DNA from: Singulisphaera sp. GP187
GTDB lineage: Bacteria; Planctomycetota; Phycisphaerae; Phycisphaerales; SM1A02
Assembly (NCBI GenBank): GCA_945888705.1
Contig: CAMDAQ010000006.1
Span: 1 to 45,236, forward strand
Reading direction: 5' to 3'
Length of the DNA stretch: 45,236 bases
The translations under genes and the position numbers were made by a program. Positions 35,224-44,180 of the stretch are shown in pieces. Each line of letters opens with the position of its first letter. Positions within the stretch are counted from its first letter, which is position 1. The notes beneath the pieces were generated by a model that saw only the letters and a program-made list of their open reading frames with translations, ran no database searches and was not told where the DNA came from.

Positions 35224-35898
35224 ATGCCGTTGCCCATCAGCGATTCCTTCCCGCCGTCGGCCCGCTCGTGGCTGGCCGTGGCGCGCGACGGCTCACTGGA
35301 GCAGCGCCGCGAACTCGCTGGCAGCCTCACCGCCGTCTATCGCGAGCCGTTGCTGCGCTACCTGCAGGCCTTCGGCGCCAGGCTTGATGTCGAGGATGTG
35401 GTGCAGGATCTCTGCGCGCGGATCCTTGATCCGGCGTTCCTCGATGGCTGGCAGCGCTCCGAGCGCCCGTTCCGGCTCTGGCTCCGCACGGCAGCGCGCT
35501 TCGAGCTCATGAATCGTATTCGTGCCGAGCGTCGTCGTGCGGGCGCCGCCGATGATTCGCTCGCGGAGCTCGTCGAGTCCGACAACGCCCAAGCCGCCTT
35601 CGATCGCGCGTACGCAGGATCCCTGATTCGTGCGGCATCAGATGCCGCACAGCGTGCGCTCGATGCGCAGGGGCGTGCACATGAATGGACGCTCTTCATC
35701 GAGCACTCCTTGAATGGCAAGCCGTACGCGGAGTGCGCGCCGCCCTTAGGGATTCCGGTCGATGCGGCTCGCCATGCCACGGCGCGCGTGCGGGGTCTTG
35801 TGCTCGATGCGCTCCGCGGGGTGCTCTCGGCCGAACAGGTTGCCGAGGCCGACGTCGAGCGCGAACTGGTGGCACTGCTCTCGTACCTGCAGCCATGA
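35224..35898 (+). CDS. ECF-like RNA polymerase sigma factor
   Basis: 224 residues. Region 2 is visible as RLDVEDVVQDLCARIL (residues 55-70) and FRLWLRTAARFELMNRIRAERRR (86-108, sigma 2.2-2.4 type). A later helix-turn-helix-like stretch (YAECAPPLGIPVDAARHATARVRGLV) would be region 4, but it is divergent. The long linker and weak region 4 are typical of planctomycete sigma factors. ATG at 35224 directly follows a TACGAT box. Its stop overlaps the next gene, which is probably translated with it. Confidence 0.78.
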   Translation: MPLPISDSFPPSARSWLAVARDGSLEQRRELAGSLTAVYREPLLRYLQAFGARLDVEDVVQDLCARILDPAFLDGWQRSERPFRLWLRTAARFELMNRIRAERRRAGAADDSLAELVESDNAQAAFDRAYAGSLIRAASDAAQRALDAQGRAHEWTLFIEHSLNGKPYAECAPPLGIPVDAARHATARVRGLVLDALRGVLSAEQVAEADVERELVALLSYLQP

Positions 35899-36332
35899 GC
35901 GCGGTGGTTCCCGATGGTGCTGGCCCTGATGATGCGCGCTGCGCCGCGCTCTACGCGGCCTTGCTGGGTGCTCGGTTGCCGACCGACGTGCTCATCCGCC
36001 AGTGGATGGCGCGGTCCGATGCAGCGTCCCTCGTCGATGGGATCCTTCAGCGGCTGCCCCAGCCCGGCGGCTTGGAATCGATTGAGTCCATCGATGCCGA
36101 GCGCCATGGCTCCGATGGTCCAGTCCGCGCCGAGTGGCCGCCGTCGCTGCGCGTGGTCGGCACGGTCCGCTACGTGGCCATGGTGGCACTGGCGTTGCAC
36201 GAGCATGGCGTGTGGCGCAGTTCGCGCCCGGCAAGCGAACTGGCCCCCGTGGCGGCTGCGATGCTGCCGATCGTGCCGGACCCCTGGCGCGCGCCGCTGC
36301 AGGCCGTGCTCGCGCGCGCTCAGGTCGTGTAG
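35895..36332 (+). CDS. uncharacterised protein coupled to the sigma factor
   Basis: 145 residues, mostly helical, alanine- and leucine-rich. It has no membrane segment and no zinc-type anti-sigma HxxxCxxC motif. ATG at 35895 overlaps the sigma factor stop (ATGA). The position suggests a partner or regulator of the sigma factor, but no known anti-sigma fold is recognisable. The 3' end overlaps the convergent argJ by 13 bases. Confidence 0.65.
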   Translation: MSAVVPDGAGPDDARCAALYAALLGARLPTDVLIRQWMARSDAASLVDGILQRLPQPGGLESIESIDAERHGSDGPVRAEWPPSLRVVGTVRYVAMVALALHEHGVWRSSRPASELAPVAAAMLPIVPDPWRAPLQAVLARAQVV

Positions 36333-37525
36333 TCGGCGTTGATCTCGACGTAGCGCTTGGTCAGGCCGCAGCTGTGGAAGACATCGCTGCACCCACCTTG
36401 GCCCAAGTCAATCGAGATGTGCACGACGTCAGCCGTGAACGCCGTGCGGCGGTCGGCTGCGGTGCTGTCGGCTGGGGCGCCGTGCTCGAACAGCGGCACG
36501 CCGTTGGCGCCCACGCGCAGGTCCTCGACATCGAAGGGCACGCCGGCACGACCCGCCGCGGCCAGGATGCGCCCCCAATTGGGATCGCCGCCGGTCACGG
36601 CGGTGCGCACGAGCAGGCTCATGGCCACGGTGCGCGCGACCTGAAGGGCCGCCGCGGGCGTGGCGGCACCAGTCACCGTGACCTTGATGCCGCGCTCGAA
36701 GCCCTCGCCATCCTGCACGACCTTCAGGGCAAGGTCGGTGCAGACCTCGTCGAAGGCAGCCTGGAGCAGCGCTTCATCGCACGCACCGGCCTGGCCGCTC
36801 GCGAGGGCGAAGACGCTGTCGTTCGTGCTCGTGTCGCCATCGACGCTGATGCGGTGGAAGCTCCGATCGACGCTACGGCGCAGGAGGCGATCGAGCGTGG
36901 GGGCATCGACGGCCGCATCGGTGGTGATGGCCACGATCATGGTGGCCATGTCGGGGTGGATCATGCCCGCGCCCTTGGCCACACCGGTCACGCGCACGTT
37001 GCCGACGGTCCGTGTGCAGGCCTTGGCGCGGGTGTCGGTGGTCATGATGGCGGTGGCGAACGGTGCGCAGGAGTCGGCCGTGAGCCCCGCATGCAGCTCA
37101 GGCAGGGCCGACACGATCCGTTCACTCGGGAGCAGCACGCCGATCACGCCGGTCGAGTTCACGAGCACCGCATCAGGCGCGCAGTCGAGCAGCCGTGCGA
37201 CGGCATCGATGGTCTCGTGGCAGGCCGCCATGCCGCGTGGACCCGTGGCGGCGTTGGCGCAGCCGGAGTTGATCAGCAGCGCCGTGCAATGACTGCGGCT
37301 GCGTGCGAGGTTCGTGCGCGATACCTGGATCGGTGCAGCAGCCACGAGGTTGCGCGTGAACATGGCTGCAGCCACGGCGCCCTTGGCACAGACGATCAGC
37401 CCCAGATCGGGGGCGCCCGACTTCTTGATGCCGGCGGCGACACCGGAGCACGTGAAGCCCAATGGCAGGGGAAGATCGGCCGGGCCGGCGGAGGCGCCGC
37501 GTGGTGCGCTCGAGGTCGTGGTCAT
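36320..37525 (-). CDS. argJ: glutamate N-acetyltransferase / amino-acid acetyltransferase ArgJ
   Basis: 401 residues. It transfers the acetyl group from N-acetylornithine to glutamate, closing the arginine acetyl cycle. The self-cleavage site KGAGMIHPDMATM is at 184-196, with cleavage between A194 and the nucleophile T195 expected. NSGCANAATG (86-95) and the C-terminal GGDPNWGRI are family marks. It is the last gene of the arginine operon, 78 bases after argH. Whether it also uses acetyl-CoA cannot be read from sequence. Confidence 0.95.
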   Translation of the reverse strand: MTTTSSAPRGASAGPADLPLPLGFTCSGVAAGIKKSGAPDLGLIVCAKGAVAAAMFTRNLVAAAPIQVSRTNLARSRSHCTALLINSGCANAATGPRGMAACHETIDAVARLLDCAPDAVLVNSTGVIGVLLPSERIVSALPELHAGLTADSCAPFATAIMTTDTRAKACTRTVGNVRVTGVAKGAGMIHPDMATMIVAITTDAAVDAPTLDRLLRRSVDRSFHRISVDGDTSTNDSVFALASGQAGACDEALLQAAFDEVCTDLALKVVQDGEGFERGIKVTVTGAATPAAALQVARTVAMSLLVRTAVTGGDPNWGRILAAAGRAGVPFDVEDLRVGANGVPLFEHGAPADSTAADRRTAFTADVVHISIDLGQGGCSDVFHSCGLTKRYVEINADYTT

Positions 37526-37603
37526 TGGTTTGGCCAGGGGCGGGGTGAGAGCGGGGGCAGGGCAGGACTCAGGGTGGGGGGCAAGGCAGGGTCAGCGCAG
37601 GGG

Positions 37604-39496
37604 TCAGCTTGCGGACACCGTGGCAGCCGCGAGCTCGAACACCATCGCGATCTCGTCGCACTGTTCCTTCTTGGGGCAGTTCGCGCAGTCCTTCAGCACC
37701 TTTTCGGGAAGGCTGTTCACGCTGACCTGGCGGAAGCCGCAGCGCTCGAAGAACTGCGGGGTGCGGGTCAGCACGAAGACCTTCTGCAGGCCGAGCTTCG
37801 CCGCCCAGTCGAGGAAATACTGCACGAGCTTCTGGCCGATGCCGTGCCCGAGCATGGATGGATCGATGCCCAGGCTTCGGATCTCGGCCAGCTGCGGCGT
37901 GTACACCCAGAGCGAGCCGCAGCCGACGACCTTGTCCGTCGAGCCGTCGGCCAGCTGGGCGACGGCGAACTCCTGCACGCACTCCATGATCTCGTCGCGG
38001 GAGCGTGGCAGGTTTTCGCCTTCGCGGGCCCAGTGCTCGACGAGCGAGACGATGCCGTCGAGATCGGCCATGCGAGCCTTGCGGATCGTGACGCCACCCA
38101 TGGGGGTGCGGACGCGACGATGGCCGAGCCGCGCCTTGCGTGCGCCGAGCAGCTCGGCAACGCGGCCGGGCGCCGTGCCGCCTGGCACATCGCGCTTGCG
38201 CAGTGCGCTGTCGACGGTGAGGGCGGTGTAGACGTCGGAGCCGATGCGCGCATCGACGCTGGCCATCTGTTCGACGCTCAGGCCTTCGAGCGGCTTGCGC
38301 TCGATGATCGCTTCGCGCACGAGACGGCCGGCGACATGGTGCGCATCGCGGAAAGGCAGGCCCTTGGCGACGAGGTAGTCGGCGAGTTCGGTGGCGTTGG
38401 AATAGCCACCGAGCGCGGCAGCGCGGCAGCGCTCGCGGTTGATGGTCATGCCATCGAGCACGATCGCCGCCATGCGCAGGCACATGGAGAGGTGCTCCAT
38501 GCAGTCGAAGAGCGGCTCCTTGTCCTCCTGCTGATCCTTGTTGTAGGCCAGCGGCAGCCCCTTGAGGACCGTGAGGATCGTGACGAGGTTGCCGATCTGG
38601 CGGCCGGTCTTGCCACGGATCAGCTCGAGCGCATCGGGGTTCTTCTTCTGCGGCATCAGGCTGCTGCCGCTGGTGACGGCATCGCTGAGCTCGACGAAGC
38701 CGGCCTCGGCGCTGGTGTAGAAGATCACGTCCTCGGCGAAGCGCGAGAGATGCACCGCGCAGAGGGTGGATGCGGCGATCGTCTCGACGACGAAGTCGCG
38801 GTCGCTCACCGCATCAAGGCTGTTCGCGCTGGCGGCGTTGAAGCCAAGGCTTTCGGCCAGCCGCACGCGATCGATCGGGTACGTGGTGCCGGCAAGCGCG
38901 CCCGAACCGAGCGGGCAGACGGCCGTGCGGCGCGCCGCATCGGCCAGACGATCGCTGTCGCGCGAGAGCTTCTCGACGTACGCCAGGCACCAGTGCGCGA
39001 AGAGGAGCGGCTGCGCGCGCTGCAGGTGCGTATAGCCCGGGAAGACCGTGTCCCTCTCGCGCTCGGCCAGCCGCAGCAGGGCATCGATCGCGCCGTCGAT
39101 CTCGATGCGCCGCTGCTCGATCTGGGCGAGGGTCCACAGGCGCAGGTCGGTGGCGACCTGGTCGTTGCGGCTGCGCCCGGTGTGGAGCTTCTTGCCCAGA
39201 TCGCCGATGCGGGCGACGAGCTCGCGCTCGACGAAGGAGTGCACGTCCTCGTCCTGAGCGGATTCGATCGACGAGGGATCGGACTCGACGAGCTCAAGCA
39301 CCGCCTCGAGGCCCTCGGTGACGCGCGTGAGCTCGGTCGCGTCGAGCACGCCGGCATGCTTGAGCGCGCGCGCCCACGCGATGCTGCCCTCGATGTCCTG
39401 ATGCACGAGCCGGCGATCGAAGGGCAGGCTGTCGTTGAAGCGCTTGAAGAGGGGATCCACTTCGCCGCTGGCGCGGCCAGCCCAGAGCGCAGTCAT
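37604..39496 (-). CDS. argH: argininosuccinate lyase fused to N-acetylglutamate synthase
   Basis: 630 residues, against about 460 for a normal ArgH. Residues 1-460 are argininosuccinate lyase: HTGRSRND (105-112), THLQRAQP, and GSSLMPQKKNP (277-287). Residues 468-630 form a GNAT acetyltransferase (VTIRKARMADLDGIVSLV at the start, LGHGIGQKL at 549-557 for acetyl-CoA). The C-terminal CANCPKKEQCDE cluster (C604, C607, C613) matches short stand-alone N-acetylglutamate synthases as I remember them. The protein thus carries the first committed and the last step of arginine synthesis. ArgH(A) fusions are known in some marine gammaproteobacteria. Its start overlaps the argG stop. Confidence 0.93.
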   Translation of the reverse strand: MTALWAGRASGEVDPLFKRFNDSLPFDRRLVHQDIEGSIAWARALKHAGVLDATELTRVTEGLEAVLELVESDPSSIESAQDEDVHSFVERELVARIGDLGKKLHTGRSRNDQVATDLRLWTLAQIEQRRIEIDGAIDALLRLAERERDTVFPGYTHLQRAQPLLFAHWCLAYVEKLSRDSDRLADAARRTAVCPLGSGALAGTTYPIDRVRLAESLGFNAASANSLDAVSDRDFVVETIAASTLCAVHLSRFAEDVIFYTSAEAGFVELSDAVTSGSSLMPQKKNPDALELIRGKTGRQIGNLVTILTVLKGLPLAYNKDQQEDKEPLFDCMEHLSMCLRMAAIVLDGMTINRERCRAAALGGYSNATELADYLVAKGLPFRDAHHVAGRLVREAIIERKPLEGLSVEQMASVDARIGSDVYTALTVDSALRKRDVPGGTAPGRVAELLGARKARLGHRRVRTPMGGVTIRKARMADLDGIVSLVEHWAREGENLPRSRDEIMECVQEFAVAQLADGSTDKVVGCGSLWVYTPQLAEIRSLGIDPSMLGHGIGQKLVQYFLDWAAKLGLQKVFVLTRTPQFFERCGFRQVSVNSLPEKVLKDCANCPKKEQCDEIAMVFELAAATVSAS

Positions 39497-40728
39497 CGGG
39501 CAAGATCCTGCGTGGCGATGTTCTGCTTCAGGGCGCGGATGCGCGACGGCAGGCTGAAGAGCCGGATGAAGCCATCGGCATCCTTGTGGTCGTAGACCTC
39601 GTCCTGGCCGAAGGTCGCGAAGTTCTGGCTGAAGAGGCTGTTGGGACTGCGACGGCGGACCGCCGCGGCCGTGCCCTTGTAGCAGCGCACGACGACGTCA
39701 CCATCCATGACCTGCGCGATGGACTGCGCAGCGGCCCACATCGCTGCACGAACCGGAGTGAACCACGTTCCGTTGTAGACGTGGTCGCCGAACTCGAGCG
39801 CGAGGCGTTGCTTCCAGTGCAGCGTGTCGCGGTCGAGCACGAGCTGCTCAAGTCCACGCAGCGCTTCCATGAGGATCGTGCCGCCCGGGGTCTCGTAGGC
39901 ACCGCGGCTCTTCATGCCGACGAGCCGGTTCTCGACGAGATCGATGCGACCGACGCCGTGGCGGCCCGCTATCGCGTTGAGCGTGTTCATGATGCTGACG
40001 CTGTCCATGGCTCGGCCGTCGACCGCGGTGGGGAAGCCGCCCTTGAACGAGATCGTCACATCCTGGTGCTGGTCAGGGGCCTGCGCAGGGCTCGTCGTGA
40101 GCATCCACACATCCTCCGGCGGGGCCTTCCAGGGATCCTCGAGGTCGCCGCCCTCGTGCGAGATGTGCCAGAGGTTCGCATCGCGCGAATAGAGCTTTTC
40201 CTTGCTCGCGGCGCAGGGGATGTTGCGCACGGCGAGGTAGTCGAGCATGGCTTCGCGCGAACGCAGGTTCCAGGTCGGCAGGCGCCAGGGCGCGATCACC
40301 GCAAGCTGCGGGGCCAGCGCCGCGTACGTGCTCTCGAAGCGGACCTGGTCGTTGCCCTTGCCGGTGCAGCCGTGGGCAAGCGCATCGCAGCCGGTCTGCA
40401 GCGCCGCGGTGACCTGCGCGCGTGCGATGCACGGGCGGGCGATGCTCGTACCCATGAGGTAACGGCCTTCATAGACCGAGCCCATGATGGCCATGGGGAA
40501 GGCGAACTCCTCGAGGAACTCCTGCTTGAGGTCCATGACCACGCACTCGCACGCGCCGGTCGAACGGGCCTTCTGCTCGATGCCGTCGAGTTCGCGGTCG
40601 CCCTGTCCGACATCGGCCACGACGGCGACGACGTCGGCGTCGTAGTGCTCACGGAGCCAGGGAATGATGCAGCTGGTGTCGAGGCCACCGGAGTAGGCGA
40701 CGGCGATCTTGGTGGGTGAGGTGGGCAT
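39493..40728 (-). CDS. argG: argininosuccinate synthase
   Basis: 411 residues. It joins citrulline and aspartate with ATP. The PP-loop AYSGGLDTS is at 11-19; HGCTGKGNDQVRFE and the C-terminal YNGTWFTPVR are diagnostic. It follows argF after 57 bases and overlaps argH by four (ATGA). Confidence 0.97.
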   Translation of the reverse strand: MPTSPTKIAVAYSGGLDTSCIIPWLREHYDADVVAVVADVGQGDRELDGIEQKARSTGACECVVMDLKQEFLEEFAFPMAIMGSVYEGRYLMGTSIARPCIARAQVTAALQTGCDALAHGCTGKGNDQVRFESTYAALAPQLAVIAPWRLPTWNLRSREAMLDYLAVRNIPCAASKEKLYSRDANLWHISHEGGDLEDPWKAPPEDVWMLTTSPAQAPDQHQDVTISFKGGFPTAVDGRAMDSVSIMNTLNAIAGRHGVGRIDLVENRLVGMKSRGAYETPGGTILMEALRGLEQLVLDRDTLHWKQRLALEFGDHVYNGTWFTPVRAAMWAAAQSIAQVMDGDVVVRCYKGTAAAVRRRSPNSLFSQNFATFGQDEVYDHKDADGFIRLFSLPSRIRALKQNIATQDLAR

Positions 40729-40785
40729 GGTCGGTTCTCTCGTGGGAAGGTACGGGTCGATGGTGGTGGTCGGTTGGGAAACGGT

Positions 40786-41811
40786 TCAGGCTGCGAAGTC
40801 GGCCGGCACAAAGGTGGTCGGTAGTTCGACGAGGTCAGGGCGCAGGAGCGCCAGCAGGATGGCGCACTGCACGTGCATGCGGTTCTCGGCTTGGTCGAAG
40901 ACGACCGACGTGGCCGCATCGATCACGTCGTCGGTGACTTCTTCGCCGCGGTGGGCCGGCAGGCAGTGCATGAACACCGCACCCGGTGCGGCCTTGGCCA
41001 TCAGCGCGGCGTTCACCTGATAGGGGCGCAGCGCGGTACGCTTGGATTCGGCATCGGCTTCGCCCATGCTGATCCAGGTGTCCGTGTAGACCGCATTCAC
41101 GCCTGCAACGGCCTCAGGGTCGTGCGTGAACCGGATCGATGCGCCCGTGCGCATGCAGCGGGCCTGCACCGCACGCACGATGTCGGCGGACGGGGCGAAC
41201 CCCGCCGGCGTGATGACGGTGAGCCGGCCGCCCACGGACGCGATGCCTTCCATCAGCGAATGACAGACGTTGTTGCCATCGCCCACCCAGGCCACATGGG
41301 GCGTTGCGGGCGAGCCGAAGCGCTCGGCGAGCGTGAGCAGGTCAGCCATGGCCTGGCACGGATGATGCAGATCGCTGAGGGCGTTGACGACGGGGATCGA
41401 GGACCAGGCCGTGAGCCCCTCGACCGTGCCGTGCGACATGGTGCGCACGACGAGCGCATCGAACCACCGCTCCATGCTGCGGGCCCAGTCGCTCAGGGCT
41501 TCGCGCTGGCCGATCGGCGAATCACGCTGGTCCATGAAGACCACGCTGCCGCCCATGAGCTGGAAGCCGACCTCGAACGAGGCGCGCGTGCGCAGCGAGG
41601 GCTTCTCGAACGCGAGGGCGAGCGCCATGCCGCGGAACGCCGTCGACCACGTTGAAGGATCGCGCTTGATGCGCGCGGCGAGCGCGAGCAGGCCGTGGAC
41701 CTCGTGCTGCGCGAGATCATGCACGCAGGTGAGGTGGCGCGTGGCGACCGGGCGATGCGCGGATGGACGGGCGGGGCGCGAAGGCTGCGAGGTGGAGGCG
41801 ACGGCTGTCAT
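40786..41811 (-). CDS. argF: ornithine carbamoyltransferase
   Basis: 341 residues. It makes citrulline from ornithine and carbamoyl phosphate. FEKPSLRTR (68-76) and HPCQ (150-153) bind carbamoyl phosphate; DTWISMG (244-250) and HCLP (282-285) bind ornithine. The SMG loop favours true ornithine over acetylornithine carbamoyltransferases, and ArgJ in the same operon supplies free ornithine. The first 25 residues are a low-complexity extension (PSRPARPSAHRP). ATG overlaps the argB stop. Confidence 0.93.
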   Translation of the reverse strand: MTAVASTSQPSRPARPSAHRPVATRHLTCVHDLAQHEVHGLLALAARIKRDPSTWSTAFRGMALALAFEKPSLRTRASFEVGFQLMGGSVVFMDQRDSPIGQREALSDWARSMERWFDALVVRTMSHGTVEGLTAWSSIPVVNALSDLHHPCQAMADLLTLAERFGSPATPHVAWVGDGNNVCHSLMEGIASVGGRLTVITPAGFAPSADIVRAVQARCMRTGASIRFTHDPEAVAGVNAVYTDTWISMGEADAESKRTALRPYQVNAALMAKAAPGAVFMHCLPAHRGEEVTDDVIDAATSVVFDQAENRMHVQCAILLALLRPDLVELPTTFVPADFAA

Positions 41812-42617
41812 GGGCAGGGAACCGTTGAGGGTGCGCTGATGCGGGTTCCGGCGACGCCACCGGTGAGCAGGTTTGAGAGGGCGGCGGGATCGGCCCAGCC
41901 GGCGATCGTGACGGCTACGCCCGTGAAGCCGGCGGTCTCGAGGGCGCCGCGAACCTTTGGGATCATGCCGCCGGTGATCGTGCCGTCGGTGATGAGCCTG
42001 TCGATCGCTGCAGCATCGAGAGCGGGAATGATGGCACCGCTCGCATCGAGCACGCCCGGGACATCGGTGAGGAAGACGAGGCCTTGCGCGCGAAGGATCG
42101 AGGCGACCGCGGCAGCGGCATCGTCGGCGTTGACGTTGAGCAACTCACCCGATGCGCTCGTGCCGATGCTGCTGACGACCGGCAGCACACCCGCGCCGAG
42201 CAGTGCGCGGAGGCCAGTGGGATCGCCGCCGAGGACTGAGCCCACGCAACCGGGATCGAAGCCAAGGTGCGTGGCCCGGGCGCACGCGGCGAGCCCGGCA
42301 TCGGTGAGCCGAAGTCCGCACGCGCGCGCACCGGCGGCGATCATGCAGGCGACGAGCTGGGCGTTGACCTGGCCGCTCAGCACGCCGCTGATCTGCAGCA
42401 CCTGTTCGGGGGGCGTGATGCGGATGCCATCACGCCGCTCGGTCGTCATGCCGAGTGCGGCGAGCTGGCGATCGACGGCCCTGCCGCCACCATGCACGAC
42501 GACGACACAGCCGGGCTGCGCAGCGTGCATGGCCGCGATCTGCCTGCAGACGACGTCGAGCGCCGATGGGCTGTCCATCAGCGCGCCGCCGAGCTTGATG
42601 ACGAAGGGGGTGCTCAC
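41808..42617 (-). CDS. argB: acetylglutamate kinase
   Basis: 269 residues. It phosphorylates N-acetylglutamate, usually the feedback-controlled step when ArgJ is present. FVIKLGGALMD (5-15) and VVVHGGGRAVDRQL (38-51) bind ATP and substrate; LNVNADDAAAAVAS and TGGMIPKV are family marks. The frame is open upstream to 42908 inside argC, so I chose the GTG at 42617 overlapping the argC stop. It lacks the N-terminal helix typical of arginine-inhibited hexameric kinases, so it may be insensitive; this is inference. Confidence 0.93.
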   Translation of the reverse strand: MSTPFVIKLGGALMDSPSALDVVCRQIAAMHAAQPGCVVVVHGGGRAVDRQLAALGMTTERRDGIRITPPEQVLQISGVLSGQVNAQLVACMIAAGARACGLRLTDAGLAACARATHLGFDPGCVGSVLGGDPTGLRALLGAGVLPVVSSIGTSASGELLNVNADDAAAAVASILRAQGLVFLTDVPGVLDASGAIIPALDAAAIDRLITDGTITGGMIPKVRGALETAGFTGVAVTIAGWADPAALSNLLTGGVAGTRISAPSTVPCP

Positions 42618-43678
42618 GCCAAGGCTCCGGCATCGGTGCGGGCAGCGGTGTGACGCGAAAGGCCCAGGCCCATCGATTCGGGGAAGCCGAAGCGGATGTT
42701 CATGCACTGCAGCGCCTGCCCAGCCGCGCCCTTGACCAGGTTGTCGATGGCGCTCGCGATGACCAGGTGGCCGCGGCGATCGCAACCACCAAGCCCGATG
42801 TCGCAGAAGTTCGTCCGCTCGACGCCCGCCACGCTGGGCCATGAACCTGCGGGCAGCACGCGGACGAATGCGCTGGCCCCGAAGCGGTCGGCGAGCGCCT
42901 GTCGGCATGCGTTGACGGTGGCGCCCGGCGCAAGGTCTGCATGGATCGTGGAGAGGATGCCGCGGTCCCAGCAGCCCAGGTGCGGCGTGAACAGCACGTC
43001 GGCGCCGGTTTCCTGCGCCATCTCGGGCTGGTGGCGGTGCGAGAGCACGCCGTAGGGTTGCATCGAGACTTCGCAGAAGAGGCTCTTCACCGCGGCGGTC
43101 CGTCCAGCACCGCTCACGCCGCTGGTGCTGTCGACGATCACGCGACCGGGCAGGACGAGGCCGGCATCGACCAGCGGTCGCACCGGGAGGATGACGCTGG
43201 TCGGATAGCAGCCGGGCACGGCGATGAGGTGCGCCCCGCTCAACTCGCTCTGCCTGAGTTCGGCCAGGCCGTAGACGGCGGTGGCGAGCAGCCCCGGGTG
43301 ACGATGCTCGAAGCCGTAGTGCGCCGGGTACAGCGACGGATCGCGCAGGCGGAACGATGCGGAGAGATCGAGCACGACAAGGCCCGCATCGAGGAGCGCC
43401 GGCGCAAGCGCCTCGCTTGCTTCGTGCGGTGTGCAGAGGAAGACCGCCTTGGCGCCCGACGCGATGATGGCGGACGGATCGGCCGCCTCGATGGGCAGGT
43501 CGGCCACGCCGCGCAGGCGCGGATGCACGCTCGACAGCGCTTCATCGCCCGCGCGCGAGCCCGAGCCGTAGACGCCGACGATCGACACCTCGGGGTGCGC
43601 GGCGAGCATGGCGACGAGCTCGGCTCCGCTGTAGCCAGCGGCACCGACAACGGCAACGGGAAGGGTGGGCGTGGTCAT
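42614..43678 (-). CDS. argC: N-acetyl-gamma-glutamyl-phosphate reductase
   Basis: 354 residues. It reduces acetylglutamyl phosphate with NADPH. GAAGYSG (12-18) is the nucleotide-binding loop and C157 in VPGCYPTS the catalytic cysteine; SHRHQPEM and GAAGQALQCMN are typical. It follows argR by 24 bases and overlaps argB. Confidence 0.96.
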   Translation of the reverse strand: MTTPTLPVAVVGAAGYSGAELVAMLAAHPEVSIVGVYGSGSRAGDEALSSVHPRLRGVADLPIEAADPSAIIASGAKAVFLCTPHEASEALAPALLDAGLVVLDLSASFRLRDPSLYPAHYGFEHRHPGLLATAVYGLAELRQSELSGAHLIAVPGCYPTSVILPVRPLVDAGLVLPGRVIVDSTSGVSGAGRTAAVKSLFCEVSMQPYGVLSHRHQPEMAQETGADVLFTPHLGCWDRGILSTIHADLAPGATVNACRQALADRFGASAFVRVLPAGSWPSVAGVERTNFCDIGLGGCDRRGHLVIASAIDNLVKGAAGQALQCMNIRFGFPESMGLGLSRHTAARTDAGALA

Positions 43679-43702
43679 GGTGGTGGAAGTGCGGCCGACC
43701 GC

Positions 43703-44170
43703 TCAGGCGGTGGCCTTGCGGCGGGCGGGCGAGGCGGCGACGGTCAGCCGACGCACGAGTTCCTTGGCGTTCGATGCGGTGCGCGTGGCCACGAAGACGC
43801 AGTCATCGCCGGCGATGGTGCCGACGACGCCGCGCATGCTCGATCGGTCGAGCTGGAGCGCCAGCGCGCTGGCCTGGCCCGGCGGGGTGTGGAGCACCAC
43901 GAGGTTCCCGGCCTGTTCGACGCCGGCCAGGAGCCGCCGCGCGAGGGCATCGAGCGCATCGCCCGAGGGCTCGGGTGTGCCATCCTGCAGCCGGTAGCCA
44001 CCGGCGCCCTTGAGCACCCCGAGTTCCGCAAGATCACGCGAGAGCGTGGCTTGCGTGGTTCGAATGCCCTGTGCAGCGAGCTCGCGCTGGAGTTCGTGCT
44101 GGCTGTGCAGCTCGGCGCCGGCGATGAGGCGAGCGATGGCGCGATGGCGTTGGACCTTGGTGGCGGCCAT
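43703..44170 (-). CDS. argR: arginine repressor
   Basis: 155 residues. The N-terminal winged helix contains SQHELQRELAAQGI and TTQATLSRDLAELGV. The C-terminal oligomerisation and arginine-binding domain contains GTIAGDDCVFVATRT. It heads the arginine operon and is probably autoregulated: a palindrome at 44198-44210 overlaps its promoter. ATG at 44170 is 13 bases after a TATATT box, so the leader is very short. Confidence 0.94.
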   Translation of the reverse strand: MAATKVQRHRAIARLIAGAELHSQHELQRELAAQGIRTTQATLSRDLAELGVLKGAGGYRLQDGTPEPSGDALDALARRLLAGVEQAGNLVVLHTPPGQASALALQLDRSSMRGVVGTIAGDDCVFVATRTASNAKELVRRLTVAASPARRKATA

Positions 44171-44180
44171 GGGGAAGTGG

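Noticed and set aside
36134-39595. A 1153-residue open frame on the plus strand
   Set aside because: It is antisense to argJ and argH, contains none of their motifs, and its arginine/alanine/histidine-rich composition is what the mirror of a GC-rich gene gives.
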